A stretch of DNA of 51,375 nt, from assembly GCA_005778035.1 (NCBI GenBank), contig SXKT01000021.1, positions 1 through 51,375 of the forward strand, given 5' to 3'. The position numbers were made by a program, and so were the translations under genes. This document shows, piece by piece, positions 41,872 through 50,781 of the stretch. The notes below the pieces were generated by a model that was given only the letters and a program-made list of their open reading frames with translations, did no database searches and had not been told where the DNA came from. Each line of letters opens with the position of its first letter. The first letter of the stretch is position 1. This DNA is from Chloroflexota bacterium (GTDB taxonomy: Bacteria; Chloroflexota; Anaerolineae; Anaerolineales; Villigracilaceae).

Positions 41872-43938
41872 ATGGAAACCGCAAATTTATATTTCAACCT
41901 TGTGCCCTGGATCGTATACTTTCCGATCATTGGTTTATTGCTCAACCTTACCATCGGAAAAAAACTGAATGAAAATGGCATCGGCGCGATCGCTGTGTCG
42001 GCTTCCGCGGCTGCGTTTGTGGTGGCAGTGTTGCAAGCCTATTCCATCGGCATCCATCACGAAGCCGTCTCCGTAAAGGTAGCCGACTGGATCCACATCG
42101 GCGAGCTGGCATTGGACTGGACCTTCCGTGTAGACACCTTGTCCGTCACCATGATGCTGGTCGTTTCGGGCGTGGGCACATTGATCCACATCTATGCCAT
42201 CGGTTATATGAAGGAAGATGTTCGCTTCCACCATGACGAACCGCGTTTCAGGCGATTCTTTGTCTTCCTCACTCTGTTCATCACCATGATGATGGTGTTG
42301 GTCAGCGGTGATTCTTATATGATGTTGTTTGTTGGCTGGGAAGGTGTAGGCCTTAGTTCCTTCCTGTTGATCGGTTTTTGGTACGATTTCGATACCCTTG
42401 GCCGGCCATCTTTTGCCAATTCAAACGCCGCCAAAAAAGCGTTCATCACCAATCGCGTAGGCGATTTTGGTTTCCTGATGGCCGCTTTCCTGATGTTCTG
42501 GCAGTTCCAAAGCACCAACTTCGATAATGTTTTTGCCGCGGTTGCCCACGCCGAGCCCTGGGTGATCTTGTGGATCACCATCTCGCTGTTGGTTGGTGTG
42601 GCGGGCAAATCGGCGCAGATCCCCCTTTACATTTGGCTGCCAGACGCGATGGCCGGCCCTACCCCTGTTTCGGCATTGATCCATGCCGCGACGATGGTGA
42701 CAGCCGGCGTTTACCTTGTTACCCGCAGCGCGCCGATTTTTACCCTTAGCCACGACGCGCAATACATCACCGCGACTGTTGGCGCGCTTACCGCGTTGTT
42801 TGCCGCAACCATTGCTGTTGGCCAGTACGATATCAAAAAAGTGCTTGCCTACTCCACCATCAGCCAGCTGGGCTTTATGGTGGCGGCGGTGGGCATGGGC
42901 GCTTTCGCCGCCGGCATGTTCCACCTCATCACCCACGCCTTCTTTAAGGCCTTGTTGTTCCTTTCCGCCGGGTCCGTCATCCTGGGTATGGAGCGCGGCC
43001 ATCACCATCTGGCGCATCATGGCCACCATGGTAAAGGCCACGAAGAGGTGTTTGACCCCGGTGACATGCGCAATATGGGCGGCTTGCGCAAACAAATGCC
43101 CGTCACGTTTTGGCTGTACATGATCGGTACAGTTGCTTTGGCTGGTTTGTTCCCGTTCGCTGGTTTCTGGTCCAAGGATGAGATCCTGGCCGACGCCTTC
43201 CATGTCTTCCCCCATGTTTACTGGGTGTTGTCGGCTGCTGCTTTCCTCACCGCCTTCTACATGGGCCGTCAGGTCTGGATGGTATTCTTTGGAAAACCCC
43301 GCCACGAAGTAGCCCACCATGCGGAAGAATCCCCCCTGATCATGACCGCGCCATTGATGGTATTGGCCTTCCTTTCCTTGTTTGGTGGCGCGCTCAATCT
43401 GCCTGGCTTGCACACACTTACATCTTGGTTAGAGCATACCATCGCCATTCATCCAGGCGAGTTCAACGTACAAGTGGCATTGGTCTCAACCGTGATCGCC
43501 TTGGTTGCCATCTTCCTATCCTGGTTGCTTTACATGAAGAAACCTTTGGAAGCCGGCCAACCTGACCCGTTGAAGAAAATGCTGGGTTTTGTATACACCG
43601 GAATGGAAAACAAATGGTTTGTTGATGAGGGTTACAAATTCCTGATCATCGACCGATATACCGACCTGGCCAAGTTCTTTGCCCAGGTGGTTGATTGGGA
43701 TTTCTGGCACGAATGGTTCCACAATTCGGTGATCGCCGCAGGTTTTGTGTGGCTCACCAAATTCCTGGCCAACCCCATCGATCTGGGTATCGTGGATAAC
43801 ATCTCCCGTGTTTTGGCTGGTTCCATTCAATATTCCGCAAACAACCTGCGAAAGTTGCAGAACGGTTTCGTTCGCAGCTACGCGTTATCTGTAATGCTTG
43901 GCGTGGTGGCTATCATCGGCTACCTGCTGATCAAATAA
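41872..43938 (+). CDS. nuoL: NADH-quinone oxidoreductase subunit L (antiporter-like)
   Basis: 688 residues, longer than E. coli NuoL (613), with about 16 membrane helices and the long lateral arm at the C terminus. MLFVGWEGVGLSSFLLIGFW carries the helix-5 Glu, and GKSAQIPLYIWLPDAMAGPT followed by PVSALIHAATMVTAGVYLV the Lys/His path of helices 7-8. KKVLAYSTISQLGFM is the helix-9/10 region. The loop at 375-392 is His-rich: eight His within 14 residues (377-379, 382, 383, 385, 386, 390), before FDPGDMRNMGGLRKQMP, and this is longer than I remember for the family. NuoL pumps protons at the distal tip of the membrane arm. Confidence 0.97.
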   Translation: METANLYFNLVPWIVYFPIIGLLLNLTIGKKLNENGIGAIAVSASAAAFVVAVLQAYSIGIHHEAVSVKVADWIHIGELALDWTFRVDTLSVTMMLVVSGVGTLIHIYAIGYMKEDVRFHHDEPRFRRFFVFLTLFITMMMVLVSGDSYMMLFVGWEGVGLSSFLLIGFWYDFDTLGRPSFANSNAAKKAFITNRVGDFGFLMAAFLMFWQFQSTNFDNVFAAVAHAEPWVILWITISLLVGVAGKSAQIPLYIWLPDAMAGPTPVSALIHAATMVTAGVYLVTRSAPIFTLSHDAQYITATVGALTALFAATIAVGQYDIKKVLAYSTISQLGFMVAAVGMGAFAAGMFHLITHAFFKALLFLSAGSVILGMERGHHHLAHHGHHGKGHEEVFDPGDMRNMGGLRKQMPVTFWLYMIGTVALAGLFPFAGFWSKDEILADAFHVFPHVYWVLSAAAFLTAFYMGRQVWMVFFGKPRHEVAHHAEESPLIMTAPLMVLAFLSLFGGALNLPGLHTLTSWLEHTIAIHPGEFNVQVALVSTVIALVAIFLSWLLYMKKPLEAGQPDPLKKMLGFVYTGMENKWFVDEGYKFLIIDRYTDLAKFFAQVVDWDFWHEWFHNSVIAAGFVWLTKFLANPIDLGIVDNISRVLAGSIQYSANNLRKLQNGFVRSYALSVMLGVVAIIGYLLIK

Positions 43939-43954
43939 GCTGAGAGGACGACCT

Positions 43955-45472
43955 ATGAACTTTCTTTTAGAACCCCTCAATCTGGTGACCTTCTTCCCCC
44001 TGCTTGGCGTGCTTGTGCTTTTGCTCGTCAAGTCTGAAGCGAAGAACACCTTGCGCTGGGTGGCACTGGGAACTGCCCTGATCAATTTTGGCATTTCCCT
44101 TTGGATATTGGGTAAATTTGATCCGGCCGGAGATTTGCAACTTGTCTCCCAATATGACTGGATCCAGGTTGCCGGCTGGAACATCAAATATTACATGGCC
44201 ATCGATGGCCTCAGCATCCTGCTGGTTTTGCTCACCACCTTCCTGACCCCGATCGCCATCCTCTCAACCTGGACTGCCGTTGAAGAGCGGGTCAAGGACT
44301 TTATGGTCTTCTTCCTCATGCTTGAGGTTGGTATGTTGGGCGTCTTCATGGCGCAAGACCTGTTCCTGTTTTACATTTTTTGGGAATTCACCCTCGTCCC
44401 AATGTACTTCCTGATCGGTATTTGGGGTGGCCCCAACCGATTGTACGCCGCGGTCAAGTTCTTCCTGTACACCATGGCCGGCTCCATCCTGATGTTGCTT
44501 GCCATCCTGTGGCTCGGTGTCAATCAGGGCACCTTCTCGGTGCCCGATCTGGTGGCAAAAGGCGGTATTCCGGCGGATATCCAAATGTGGCTGTTCGTTG
44601 CCTTCACAGCTGCATTCGCGATCAAGGTTCCGATGTGGCCGTTACACAGCTGGTTGCCCGATGCCCACGTAGAAGCTCCTACTGCCGGTTCGGTCATCTT
44701 GGCGGGTGTATTGCTGAAGATGGGTACCTACGGTTTCTTGCGCTTCAATTTGCAACTCTTTCCAGAGGCTGCATATGCGGCAGCCCCAACCATCGCCGTG
44801 CTTGCGGTGATCGGTATTTTGTACGGCGCGGCCGTTAGCTATAGCCAAAAAGATGTAAAGAAACTGGTCGCATACTCCTCTGTAAGCCACCTTGGTTTCG
44901 TCATGCTGGGCATGTTCGCGCTCAACGCCCAGGGTATCGAAGGCGCCATTTTACAAATGATCAACCACGGCTTAAGCACCGGGGCATTGTTCCTTATGGT
45001 TGGCATGATCTACGAACAGACCCACACCCGCGAGATCGCGGTGTATGGCGGCTTATGGAAGATCACCCCCGTCTATGGATCCTTGATGCTGATCGTAGCG
45101 CTGTCTTCGATGGGTTTGCCCGGCCTCAATGGCTTTGTAGGTGAGTTCACCATCCTGTTGGGCGCCTTTGGTTCAAAGGCTTTTGGGTCGCCCATTTACG
45201 CGATCCTCTCTGCTATTGGTGTCATCTTGGCTGCCATTTACATTCTGTACATGTTCCAAAAAATGTTCCTTGGCCCAGCCGGCAAGATCGTAGAAGAAGT
45301 AAAGCACCATGGCCACGAACTTCGTGACCTGAATGCGCGTGAGATCATCACCTTGCTTCCTTTGCTCGTCTTCATTTTCTGGATCGGTCTGTACCCCGCT
45401 CCATTCTTCAACCTGATCGCGCCTGCGGTGGAAAAGCTCCTCATCCCGTTCCAGGCTGTCATCGGCGGTTAA
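43955..45472 (+). CDS. nuoM: NADH-quinone oxidoreductase subunit M (antiporter-like)
   Basis: 505 residues, about 14 membrane helices. The helix-5 Glu is in LFLFYIFWEFTLVPMYFLIG (with LMLEVGMLGVF before it), and the helix-7/8 block with Lys is AIKVPMWPLHSWLPDAHVEA, followed by PTAGSVILAGVLLKMGTYG. SQKDVKKLVAYSSVSHLGFV is the helix-9/10 signature. GAGAGGA lies 7 bases upstream of the ATG. It ends 52 bases before nuoN, the only real gap inside the operon, and that gap contains a strong hairpin. Confidence 0.97.
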   Translation: MNFLLEPLNLVTFFPLLGVLVLLLVKSEAKNTLRWVALGTALINFGISLWILGKFDPAGDLQLVSQYDWIQVAGWNIKYYMAIDGLSILLVLLTTFLTPIAILSTWTAVEERVKDFMVFFLMLEVGMLGVFMAQDLFLFYIFWEFTLVPMYFLIGIWGGPNRLYAAVKFFLYTMAGSILMLLAILWLGVNQGTFSVPDLVAKGGIPADIQMWLFVAFTAAFAIKVPMWPLHSWLPDAHVEAPTAGSVILAGVLLKMGTYGFLRFNLQLFPEAAYAAAPTIAVLAVIGILYGAAVSYSQKDVKKLVAYSSVSHLGFVMLGMFALNAQGIEGAILQMINHGLSTGALFLMVGMIYEQTHTREIAVYGGLWKITPVYGSLMLIVALSSMGLPGLNGFVGEFTILLGAFGSKAFGSPIYAILSAIGVILAAIYILYMFQKMFLGPAGKIVEEVKHHGHELRDLNAREIITLLPLLVFIFWIGLYPAPFFNLIAPAVEKLLIPFQAVIGG

Positions 45473-45484
45473 TTCTCATATCAT

Positions 45485-45508
45485 CCCCTGCCGGTAACCC
45501 GGCGGGGG
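45485..45508 (+). promoter_or_regulatory. Strong hairpin between nuoM and nuoN
   Basis: CCCCTGCCGG (45485-45494) pairs along its whole length with CCGGCGGGGG (45499-45508), nine Watson-Crick pairs and one T-G, around a TAAC tetraloop. No T run follows (next bases are GAAAG), and the nuoN ATG is 16 bases downstream, so it is not a normal terminator. It may be an RNA-processing or stabilising element, or control nuoN translation. Confidence 0.8.
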
Positions 45509-45524
45509 GAAAGTCGGAGTTGTT

Positions 45525-46970
45525 ATGACCCAAATTGACCTTTACTCCATCTTGCCGATCAGTGTTTTGGTTGCTTTTGCCTGTTTATTGCTGCTGCTTG
45601 AGGTTTTTTACCCCAAGGGGAAGCAAAAAGAGATCGGTTTTTTTGCGGCTTTCGGTTTTGCGCTAACTATGGGGCTTGCCATCAGCCAGCTGGGCAATAC
45701 CATTTCCGGTTTTGGTGGCATGGTCGCGTTAGATGGATTTTCTAACTTCCTGAACGTATTATTTTTGCTGACAGGCATTTTGAGTGTTGCCTTCGCGTAT
45801 GGTTACAACAAACGGATGGGGATCGACCGTGGTGAATATTATGTGTTGATCATGTTCAGTGTAGCCGGCATGATGTTGATGGGCCAGGCAACCGACCTGA
45901 TCATCACCTTCCTTGCCCTTGAGTTGCTTTCCATTCCGCTTTATATTTTGGCAGCCTTTTCCATCCAAAAAGAGGAATCTGAAGAAGCGGGCATCAAGTA
46001 CTTTTTGCTCGGTTCCTACGCCACCGGTTTCATCGTGTTCGGCATCGCCCTGATCTTTGGCGCAACCACAAGTACCGCTTTTGCCGCCATCATCGCGTCG
46101 ATCGCGCAAGGTACCGCAAACCTCACCTTGCTCACCATTGGGGCCGCCCTCTTGCTCATCGGCTTTGGCTTCAAGGTGGCAATGGTGCCATTCCATATGT
46201 GGACTCCTGATGTTTACCAGGGCTCGCCAACTTCCGTAACAGCGTTCATGGCAGCCGGCGCAAAAGCCGCCGGATTCGCCGCCTTGTTGCGCGTGTTTTC
46301 ATCCCTCTTCCCTTCGCTGGCAGCCGACCTTGCACCCGTGATCGCTGTTCTTGCCGCCCTCACCATGATCATTGGCAACATCACTGCCGTAGCCCAAACC
46401 GATATGAAACGTATGCTGGGCTACTCCAGCATTGCCCAGGCTGGGTACATTCTGATGGCCTTCGTACCCTTCGCGGATGAAGCCGTACGGGCTACCGCGA
46501 TCTCGGCGGGGCTATTCTACTTGGTGGCTTACACCCTGGCCAGTTTTGGTTCGTGGGGCGTGCTGATGATGTTGGAACGCGAAGAAGGCAAGGGGCTTAG
46601 CCTGGCAGATTACGCCGGATTGGGTAAGAAATATCCACTCCTGGCTTTTGCAATGGCTGTTTTTATGCTATCACTCACCGGCCTCCCGCCTACACTCGGT
46701 TTGGTAGGCAAGTTCTACCTGTTTCGCGCCGTGATGGAAGGTAACGTGTTGTGGCTTGCCATCGTCGGTGTGCTTACATCCCTGGTATCAGCTTTTTATT
46801 ACCTTCGGGTGATCGTCACCATGTACTTTAAAGAAGGCGCGCCTGTGATCATCCAGGATCGCTTGGCTTATTGGGCGATCGGTTCTTGCGTAGTAGCCAC
46901 TGTAGCACTTAGCTTGGTGCCGGCGCCGTTGTTCGCTTGGGTATCCAATGCCCTGATCAGCCCCTTCTAA
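45525..46970 (+). CDS. nuoN: NADH-quinone oxidoreductase subunit N (antiporter-like)
   Basis: 481 residues, about 14 membrane helices, normal length. Helix-5 block LIITFLALELLSIPLYILAA, helix-7/8 block GFGFKVAMVPFHMWTPDVYQ followed by GSPTSVTAFMAAGAKAAGFA, and MKRMLGYSSIAQAGYILMA are all conserved, with the channel Glu and Lys residues in place. CGGAG (45514-45518) is the likely Shine-Dalgarno, directly after the inter-gene hairpin. Last gene of the operon, followed by an intrinsic terminator. Confidence 0.97.
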   Translation: MTQIDLYSILPISVLVAFACLLLLLEVFYPKGKQKEIGFFAAFGFALTMGLAISQLGNTISGFGGMVALDGFSNFLNVLFLLTGILSVAFAYGYNKRMGIDRGEYYVLIMFSVAGMMLMGQATDLIITFLALELLSIPLYILAAFSIQKEESEEAGIKYFLLGSYATGFIVFGIALIFGATTSTAFAAIIASIAQGTANLTLLTIGAALLLIGFGFKVAMVPFHMWTPDVYQGSPTSVTAFMAAGAKAAGFAALLRVFSSLFPSLAADLAPVIAVLAALTMIIGNITAVAQTDMKRMLGYSSIAQAGYILMAFVPFADEAVRATAISAGLFYLVAYTLASFGSWGVLMMLEREEGKGLSLADYAGLGKKYPLLAFAMAVFMLSLTGLPPTLGLVGKFYLFRAVMEGNVLWLAIVGVLTSLVSAFYYLRVIVTMYFKEGAPVIIQDRLAYWAIGSCVVATVALSLVPAPLFAWVSNALISPF

Positions 46971-46987
46971 GAAACTTTCAATGACCT

Positions 46988-47019
46988 AAAGCCGGGGCAA
47001 CCAACACCCCGGCTTTTTA
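46988..47019 (+). terminator. Intrinsic terminator of the nuo operon
   Basis: AAAGCCGGGG (46988-46997) pairs with CCCCGGCTTT (47007-47016), loop CAACCAACA, then Ts to 47018. Confidence 0.92.
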
Positions 47020-47036
47020 TTTAAGAATGGAACGAT

Positions 47037-47723
47037 ATGAAACTAAAAGGATTGATCTTCGATTTTGACGGTCTGGTCATCGATACCGAATCCCCCGCAT
47101 TCAAAGGTTTGCAACGGGTATATCAACGCTATGGGATGGACCTGCGGGAGGAGACATTTGGCAAGATCGTTGGCACACACTCCCATGCTGATTTTCATGA
47201 GTATAAGACCCTTGCCAATTCCCTGCCGGTAGGGACATTGTCTGAAGCTGATTTTTACGAAATGTACCAAGCCGAAAAGGAAAGTGAGTACAAACATATG
47301 TTTGTACTACCCGGTGTTCGCGAAATGATCGGAAATGCAAAAGTGTATGGGCTAAGGCTCGCCATCGCCTCCAGCTCGTCAGCGAGTTGGGTCAACCGGT
47401 TTCTGTTGCAGTTCGGTTTGGATGGTTTGTTCGACCAGGTCATTACGAACGATCTGGTCAAGCAGGTCAAACCGGAACCGGATCTGTTTTTGCTGGCCCA
47501 GGAAAAACTTGGTTTGGCCAAGGATGAATTGGTCATCTTTGAGGATTCTAACAACGGCGTCATCGCCGCCAATCGGGCCGGTATTCACGTTGTTCTCATC
47601 CCCAATCCGGTTACCAAGCATTTGCAAATAACCGGCTATTCCATACGGGTAAACTCCATGGCTGAGCTAACATTGGAGCAATTGGATGACTTGGTTAGCG
47701 GGGCTTCCCCTTCGTATTATTAG
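47037..47723 (+). CDS. HAD-superfamily hydrolase, beta-phosphoglucomutase-like subgroup
   Basis: 228 residues. Motif [15 protein letters not shown] with nucleophile Asp9 and acid/base Asp11. [17 protein letters not shown] is motif [18 protein letters not shown] gives the motif III Lys, and [16 protein letters not shown] is motif IV. The helical cap (15-85) and the DTES start place it with sugar-phosphate phosphatases and beta-phosphoglucomutases; the exact substrate is unknown. Begins 18 bases after the nuo terminator with only a weak GGAA upstream. Its stop overlaps that of lipA by 4 bases on the other strand. Confidence 0.9.
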   Translation: MKLKGLIFDFDGLVIDTESPAFKGLQRVYQRYGMDLREETFGKIVGTHSHADFHEYKTLANSLPVGTLSEADFYEMYQAEKESEYKHMFVLPGVREMIGNAKVYGLRLAIASSSSASWVNRFLLQFGLDGLFDQVITNDLVKQVKPEPDLFLLAQEKLGLAKDELVIFEDSNNGVIAANRAGIHVVLIPNPVTKHLQITGYSIRVNSMAELTLEQLDDLVSGASPSYY

Positions 47724-48655
47724 CCGCCGTAGAGCTTGCGGTGCACAATGCTCAGTTCCCGAACCTGTTCGTAAGCATGGTAAGAAGAGCGCACCAGGGG
47801 AGCAGATTCAACCCATTTGAATCCCAGATCCAACCCAAACGCTTTCAGCTCACCGAACTCCTCCATCCTGTAATAGCGCGAAATAGGAAAGTGGCGCTTG
47901 GATGGCTGGAGATATTGGCCAATGGTCAAAATATCGACCCCCCAGCTGCGCATATCGCGCATGGTGGTTTTCACCTCATCAATCGATTCTCCCAAGCCAA
48001 CCATCAGGCCGGATTTTGTTAAAACCTCGGGGTCCATCTTCTTGGCATTGGTCAGGGTTTTTTCGGCCCACTTGTAGTTGTCTTGGGGTTGGATCGATTT
48101 GAACATGCTTGGCACAGTCTCTACGTTGTGGTTCAGGATCTCAGGTCGTGAGTCCATGACGATCTTAAGTGCTTCAGCGGAGCCTTTGAAATCCGGGATG
48201 AGCACCTCGATCGAGCAACCCGGGTGGATCTCGCGGATGCGGCGAATGACCATCGCGAACACTGGAGCGCCACCATCACGCCGCTCATCGCGGTTTACTG
48301 AAGTGATGACCGTATGCTTGAGGTTCATAGACTTTACCGCCTGGGCAACCCGCTCCGGTTCGTCCCAATCGATCAGCTGGGGCTTGCCGTGCTTGATGTC
48401 GCAAAAAACACAAGATCGGGTGCAAACGTCGCCTAACATCAAAAAGGTAGCGGTGCCGGAACCCCAGCACTCACCCATATTCGGGCACATTGCTTCTTCA
48501 CAAACCGTAAAAAGAGATTTTGAGCGCATGAGGGTCTGCAAGTTCTCAAAGACTTCGCCTTTTGGCTGCTTCACTTTGATCCATTCAGGCCTGCGCAAGG
48601 GGTTGGTGTTGATCTGGTCTGGAGAGACCCTGTCTCGGGTAGGGGTGTATGCCAT
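47720..48655 (-). CDS. lipA: Lipoyl synthase
   Basis: 311 residues. LipA inserts two sulfurs into octanoyl-protein. The auxiliary cluster motif is [14 protein letters not shown] (C-x4-C-x5-C), and the radical-SAM motif is [10 protein letters not shown] (C-x3-C-x2-C). [30 protein letters not shown] and the conserved RSSYHA (Ser ligand of the auxiliary cluster) near the C terminus complete it. AGGAAACC is 5 bases before the ATG. A good promoter lies upstream. Convergent with the HAD gene with a 4-base overlap and no terminator between. lipB is not in the window. Confidence 0.97.
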   Translation of the reverse strand: MAYTPTRDRVSPDQINTNPLRRPEWIKVKQPKGEVFENLQTLMRSKSLFTVCEEAMCPNMGECWGSGTATFLMLGDVCTRSCVFCDIKHGKPQLIDWDEPERVAQAVKSMNLKHTVITSVNRDERRDGGAPVFAMVIRRIREIHPGCSIEVLIPDFKGSAEALKIVMDSRPEILNHNVETVPSMFKSIQPQDNYKWAEKTLTNAKKMDPEVLTKSGLMVGLGESIDEVKTTMRDMRSWGVDILTIGQYLQPSKRHFPISRYYRMEEFGELKAFGLDLGFKWVESAPLVRSSYHAYEQVRELSIVHRKLYGG

Positions 48656-48690
48656 TATTGGTTTCCTGGAATTTGTTATTTAATGTCTGA

Positions 48691-48720
48691 ATTATAAGGC
48701 AACAAAACCATGGATGCCAA
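48691..48720 (-). promoter_or_regulatory. Promoter of lipA
   Basis: On the minus strand: -35 TTGGCA (48715-48720, 5 of 6), spacer 18, -10 TATAAT (48691-48696, perfect). The predicted leader is about 30 bases with a Shine-Dalgarno. Confidence 0.75.
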
Positions 48721-48765
48721 TTTGGTTGGTGGTGTTAAAGTAAGGATAGTTGGCATGGGCAACGC

Positions 48766-48794
48766 TTGACCATGTATGACCTACAAGGTAAAAT
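48766..48794 (+). promoter_or_regulatory. Promoter of the tRNA-Gly / tRNA(CAT) unit
   Basis: -35 TTGACC (48766-48771), spacer 17, -10 TAAAAT (48789-48794). Start near 48801, about 4 bases before the mature tRNA-Gly. Same pattern as the tRNA-Lys promoter. Confidence 0.85.
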
Positions 48795-48804
48795 CAAGGT
48801 CCAA

Positions 48805-48876
48805 GCGGGAGTCGCCAAGCGGTAAGGCATCAGCCTTCCAAGCTGATATTCGCGGGTTCGAATCCCGTCTCCCGCT
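48805..48876 (+). tRNA. tRNA-Gly, anticodon TCC
   Basis: 72 nt. Acceptor GCGGGAG/CTCCCGC, D stem GCC/GGC, anticodon stem TCAGC/GCTGA, loop CTTCCAA with anticodon TCC, T arm CGGG-TTCGAAT-CCCG, T73 as usual for bacterial glycine tRNAs. CCA is not encoded. First gene of a two-tRNA transcript. Confidence 0.96.
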
Positions 48877-48908
48877 CTGTTCTTCTCAAATTTGCAAGTT
48901 GGTAATTA

Positions 48909-48981
48909 GGGCCCGTGGCGCAGTGGTGAGCGCAGGGGACTCATAATCTCTTGGTCGCTGGTTCGAGTCCAGCCGGGCCCA
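48909..48981 (+). tRNA. tRNA with CAT anticodon, probably tRNA-Ile2 (lysidine type)
   Basis: 73 nt. Acceptor GGGCCCG/CGGGCCC, D stem GCGC/GCGC, anticodon stem GGGGA/TCTCT, loop CTCATAA, T arm CTGG-TTCGAGT-CCAG, A73. It lacks the C1-A72 mismatch of initiator tRNA. The anticodon-to-T-arm stretch (GACTCATAATC, TTGGTCGCTGGTTC) resembles E. coli ileX more than elongator metT, so Ile2 with lysidine-modified C34 is the better guess; elongator Met remains possible. CCA is not encoded. 32 bases after tRNA-Gly, no own promoter. Confidence 0.9.
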
Positions 48982-49000
48982 CAAGAACCTCTCAATCTTT

Positions 49001-49765
49001 TTACGTTCCCGCTACTGCCCCGCCATCCACTCTAATGACAGCCCCGCTGATGTAGGCTGCGTCTTCGCTTGCCAAAAAACAATATACGTTGGCAATATCC
49101 TCGGGTGTGCCCAACCTTTTTAATGGCACTTTGTTCGCCATATTATTGAGGGTCTCTTCGGGTACTTGCCGCAACATATCGGTCAAAATGTAACCCGGTG
49201 CAACGGCATTCACTCTGATCCCATAGCGTCCCAATTCTCGCGACCATACCTTGGTCATGCCCACAACCCCGGCTTTTGACGCAACATAATTTGTTTGGCC
49301 AAAATTGCCATCCAACCCCACGATCGAACTGGCATTGAGGATCACCCCGCTTTTTTGTCGGATCATATACTCTGCCGCGCTTACTGTACAAAGGTATACA
49401 CCCCTCAGGTTGATCTTGATCACTTGATCAAACTCGGGTGGAGTTAGTTTGATGAATTGGCCCTCTTTGGTAAGCTTGGTCAACTGTTTGTCCCGCATAA
49501 TACCGGCATTGTTGACCAGCACATCGATCCTGCCGAATTGGTTCATAACATCACGAAAGAAGCCGGATACGAGTTCGTCATCAGACACGTCCAAATGTAG
49601 GAAGGTGCAACCAGAGCCAAGCTCCTCGGCGGCTTTGTTGCCGGCATTGGGGTCAATATCGCCGATCACCACCTTGGCACCTTCGGCTAAAAATTTCCTG
49701 GCGGTAGCTTTTCCTATCCCATTGGCTCCGCCTGTTATCACAGCAACCAAATTGGCAAGTCTCAT
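49001..49765 (-). CDS. SDR-family oxidoreductase, FabG-like
   Basis: 254 residues. Classical SDR: cofactor site VITGGANGIGKAT (TGxxxGxG), DIDPN after strand 2, LHLDVSD, the NNAG motif (LVNNAGIMRD), catalytic Ser in NASSIVGLDGNFGQ and the YVASK tetrad (Tyr-x3-Lys). RVNAVAPGYILTDML and the closing SGAVIRVDGGAVAG match 3-oxoacyl-ACP reductases and related acetoacetyl-CoA reductases. The actual substrate is uncertain, since no fatty-acid genes are adjacent. ATG 49765 is chosen for GGAGG 6 bases upstream; the frame is open to 49807 but without support. It points toward the tRNA pair and is divergent from the ABC transporter. Confidence 0.9.
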   Translation of the reverse strand: MRLANLVAVITGGANGIGKATARKFLAEGAKVVIGDIDPNAGNKAAEELGSGCTFLHLDVSDDELVSGFFRDVMNQFGRIDVLVNNAGIMRDKQLTKLTKEGQFIKLTPPEFDQVIKINLRGVYLCTVSAAEYMIRQKSGVILNASSIVGLDGNFGQTNYVASKAGVVGMTKVWSRELGRYGIRVNAVAPGYILTDMLRQVPEETLNNMANKVPLKRLGTPEDIANVYCFLASEDAAYISGAVIRVDGGAVAGT

Positions 49766-49896
49766 TCGTTCCTCCATCCATAGGTTTGAGATTATTATGG
49801 CATCCATTGACGATAAAAATGCTCATATCAGAAAAGGTAATAATTCCATTTGCTCATATCGGAATAAATGTATGTGGTTTGTCACCAAATTTTGTG

Positions 49897-49902
49897 TATA
49901 AT
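49897..49902 (+). promoter_or_regulatory. -10 box of the amino-acid ABC transporter operon
   Basis: Perfect TATAAT, followed by a leader of about 31 bases with GAGGAG 6 bases before ATG 49940. The only TTGTCA (49879-49884) is too close (12 bp) to be its -35. Confidence 0.5.
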
Positions 49903-49939
49903 CGCAACATTAACCAAAGTTCAAAAAGAGGAGATGAAA

Positions 49940-50767
49940 ATGAAAGTATTACGAATTTTGTCCGTTTTGCTGATCGCCGCTTTCGTATTGGCCGCCTGTG
50001 CGCCGGCTGCCGCTACCGAAGCCCCCGCTGCTGAAGCACCCGCTGCTGAAAGCGCTGGCTTGCCCGATCTGGGTGGCCGTGAGGTAAAGATCGCGGTGGA
50101 AAACGCCTACCCCCCGTTCAACTTCATTGATGCATCTACCAATGCCGGCAATGGCTGGGACTATGACGCCTGGACCCAGATCTGCGCTTTGTTGAACTGC
50201 AAGCCAGTTTTTACAGAGGCTGCATGGGAAGGTATCTTTGAGGCTGCCGCCGCCGGTGAATACGATGTCGTCGCTGATGGTGTGACCATTACCGAAGAGC
50301 GCAAGCAGAAAGTTGCTTTCTCGCAGTCCTACATGCACTATGGCCAGGTTTTCTTGGTCCGTGCCGATGAAGACCGCTTCGCTGACTCCAAGGCTATCAC
50401 CGCCGATGCCAGCATCATTCTGGCCTCCCAAATTGGTACCAGCAACGAAGCCAAGGCTATCGAGATCGCCGGCGAAGACCGTGTGAAATCCTTCGAAACC
50501 TTTGACGCCGCCGTTATGGCTTTGCTCTCAAAGGATATTGACGCAATCGTAGTAGACCAACCCGTTGCTTTGGGTTACATGGCCATCAACAAGGGCAAAC
50601 TCAAACACCTCGATGAACTGCTCACTTCAGAAGACCTGGGCTTCGTATACCAACAAGGTAGCGACCTGATCGCCCCTGTGGATGCAGCACTCGATGCCAT
50701 GCGCGCCAGCGGCGAGCTCGACAAACTGTACACAAAGTGGTTTGTTGATTTCGTTCCTGCACAGTAA
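49940..50767 (+). CDS. Polar amino-acid ABC transporter substrate-binding lipoprotein
   Basis: 275 residues. Signal peptide with lipobox VLAAC (lipid Cys20), an Ala/Pro/Glu-rich linker (22-46, TEAPAAEAPAAES), and a family 3 solute-binding protein: VKIAVENAYPPFNFID, GWDYDAWTQICALL, WEGIFEAAAAGEYDVVADG, TITEERKQKVAFSQSYM, and GELDKLYTKWF at the end. The GWDYD and RK..V.FS positions belong to the amino-acid site. Specificity is probably glutamine, histidine or another polar amino acid; not decidable. I chose ATG 49940, which has GAGGAG 6 bases upstream, over ATG 49934, which overlaps it. Followed by a hairpin and then the permease. Confidence 0.92.
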   Translation: MKVLRILSVLLIAAFVLAACAPAAATEAPAAEAPAAESAGLPDLGGREVKIAVENAYPPFNFIDASTNAGNGWDYDAWTQICALLNCKPVFTEAAWEGIFEAAAAGEYDVVADGVTITEERKQKVAFSQSYMHYGQVFLVRADEDRFADSKAITADASIILASQIGTSNEAKAIEIAGEDRVKSFETFDAAVMALLSKDIDAIVVDQPVALGYMAINKGKLKHLDELLTSEDLGFVYQQGSDLIAPVDAALDAMRASGELDKLYTKWFVDFVPAQ

Positions 50768-50781
50768 TTAGTTTATAACGA

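Noticed and set aside
42421-43413. Long open frame of 330 codons on the minus strand inside nuoL
   Set aside because: It lies wholly opposite a strongly conserved complex I gene, is rich in Gln, His, Gly and Arg as expected of a shadow frame, and has no start signals.
45485-45508. Transcription terminator inside the nuo operon
   Set aside because: No T run follows and nuoN, an essential subunit gene, starts 16 bases later.
48909-48981. Initiator tRNA-fMet
   Set aside because: The first acceptor pair is G-C rather than the unpaired C1-A72 of initiators, and the three G-C pairs at the anticodon stem are not present.
49879-49902. TTGTCA ... TATAAT as a complete promoter for the ABC transporter
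   Set aside because: The spacer is only 12 bp, far from 16-18; only the -10 box is kept.
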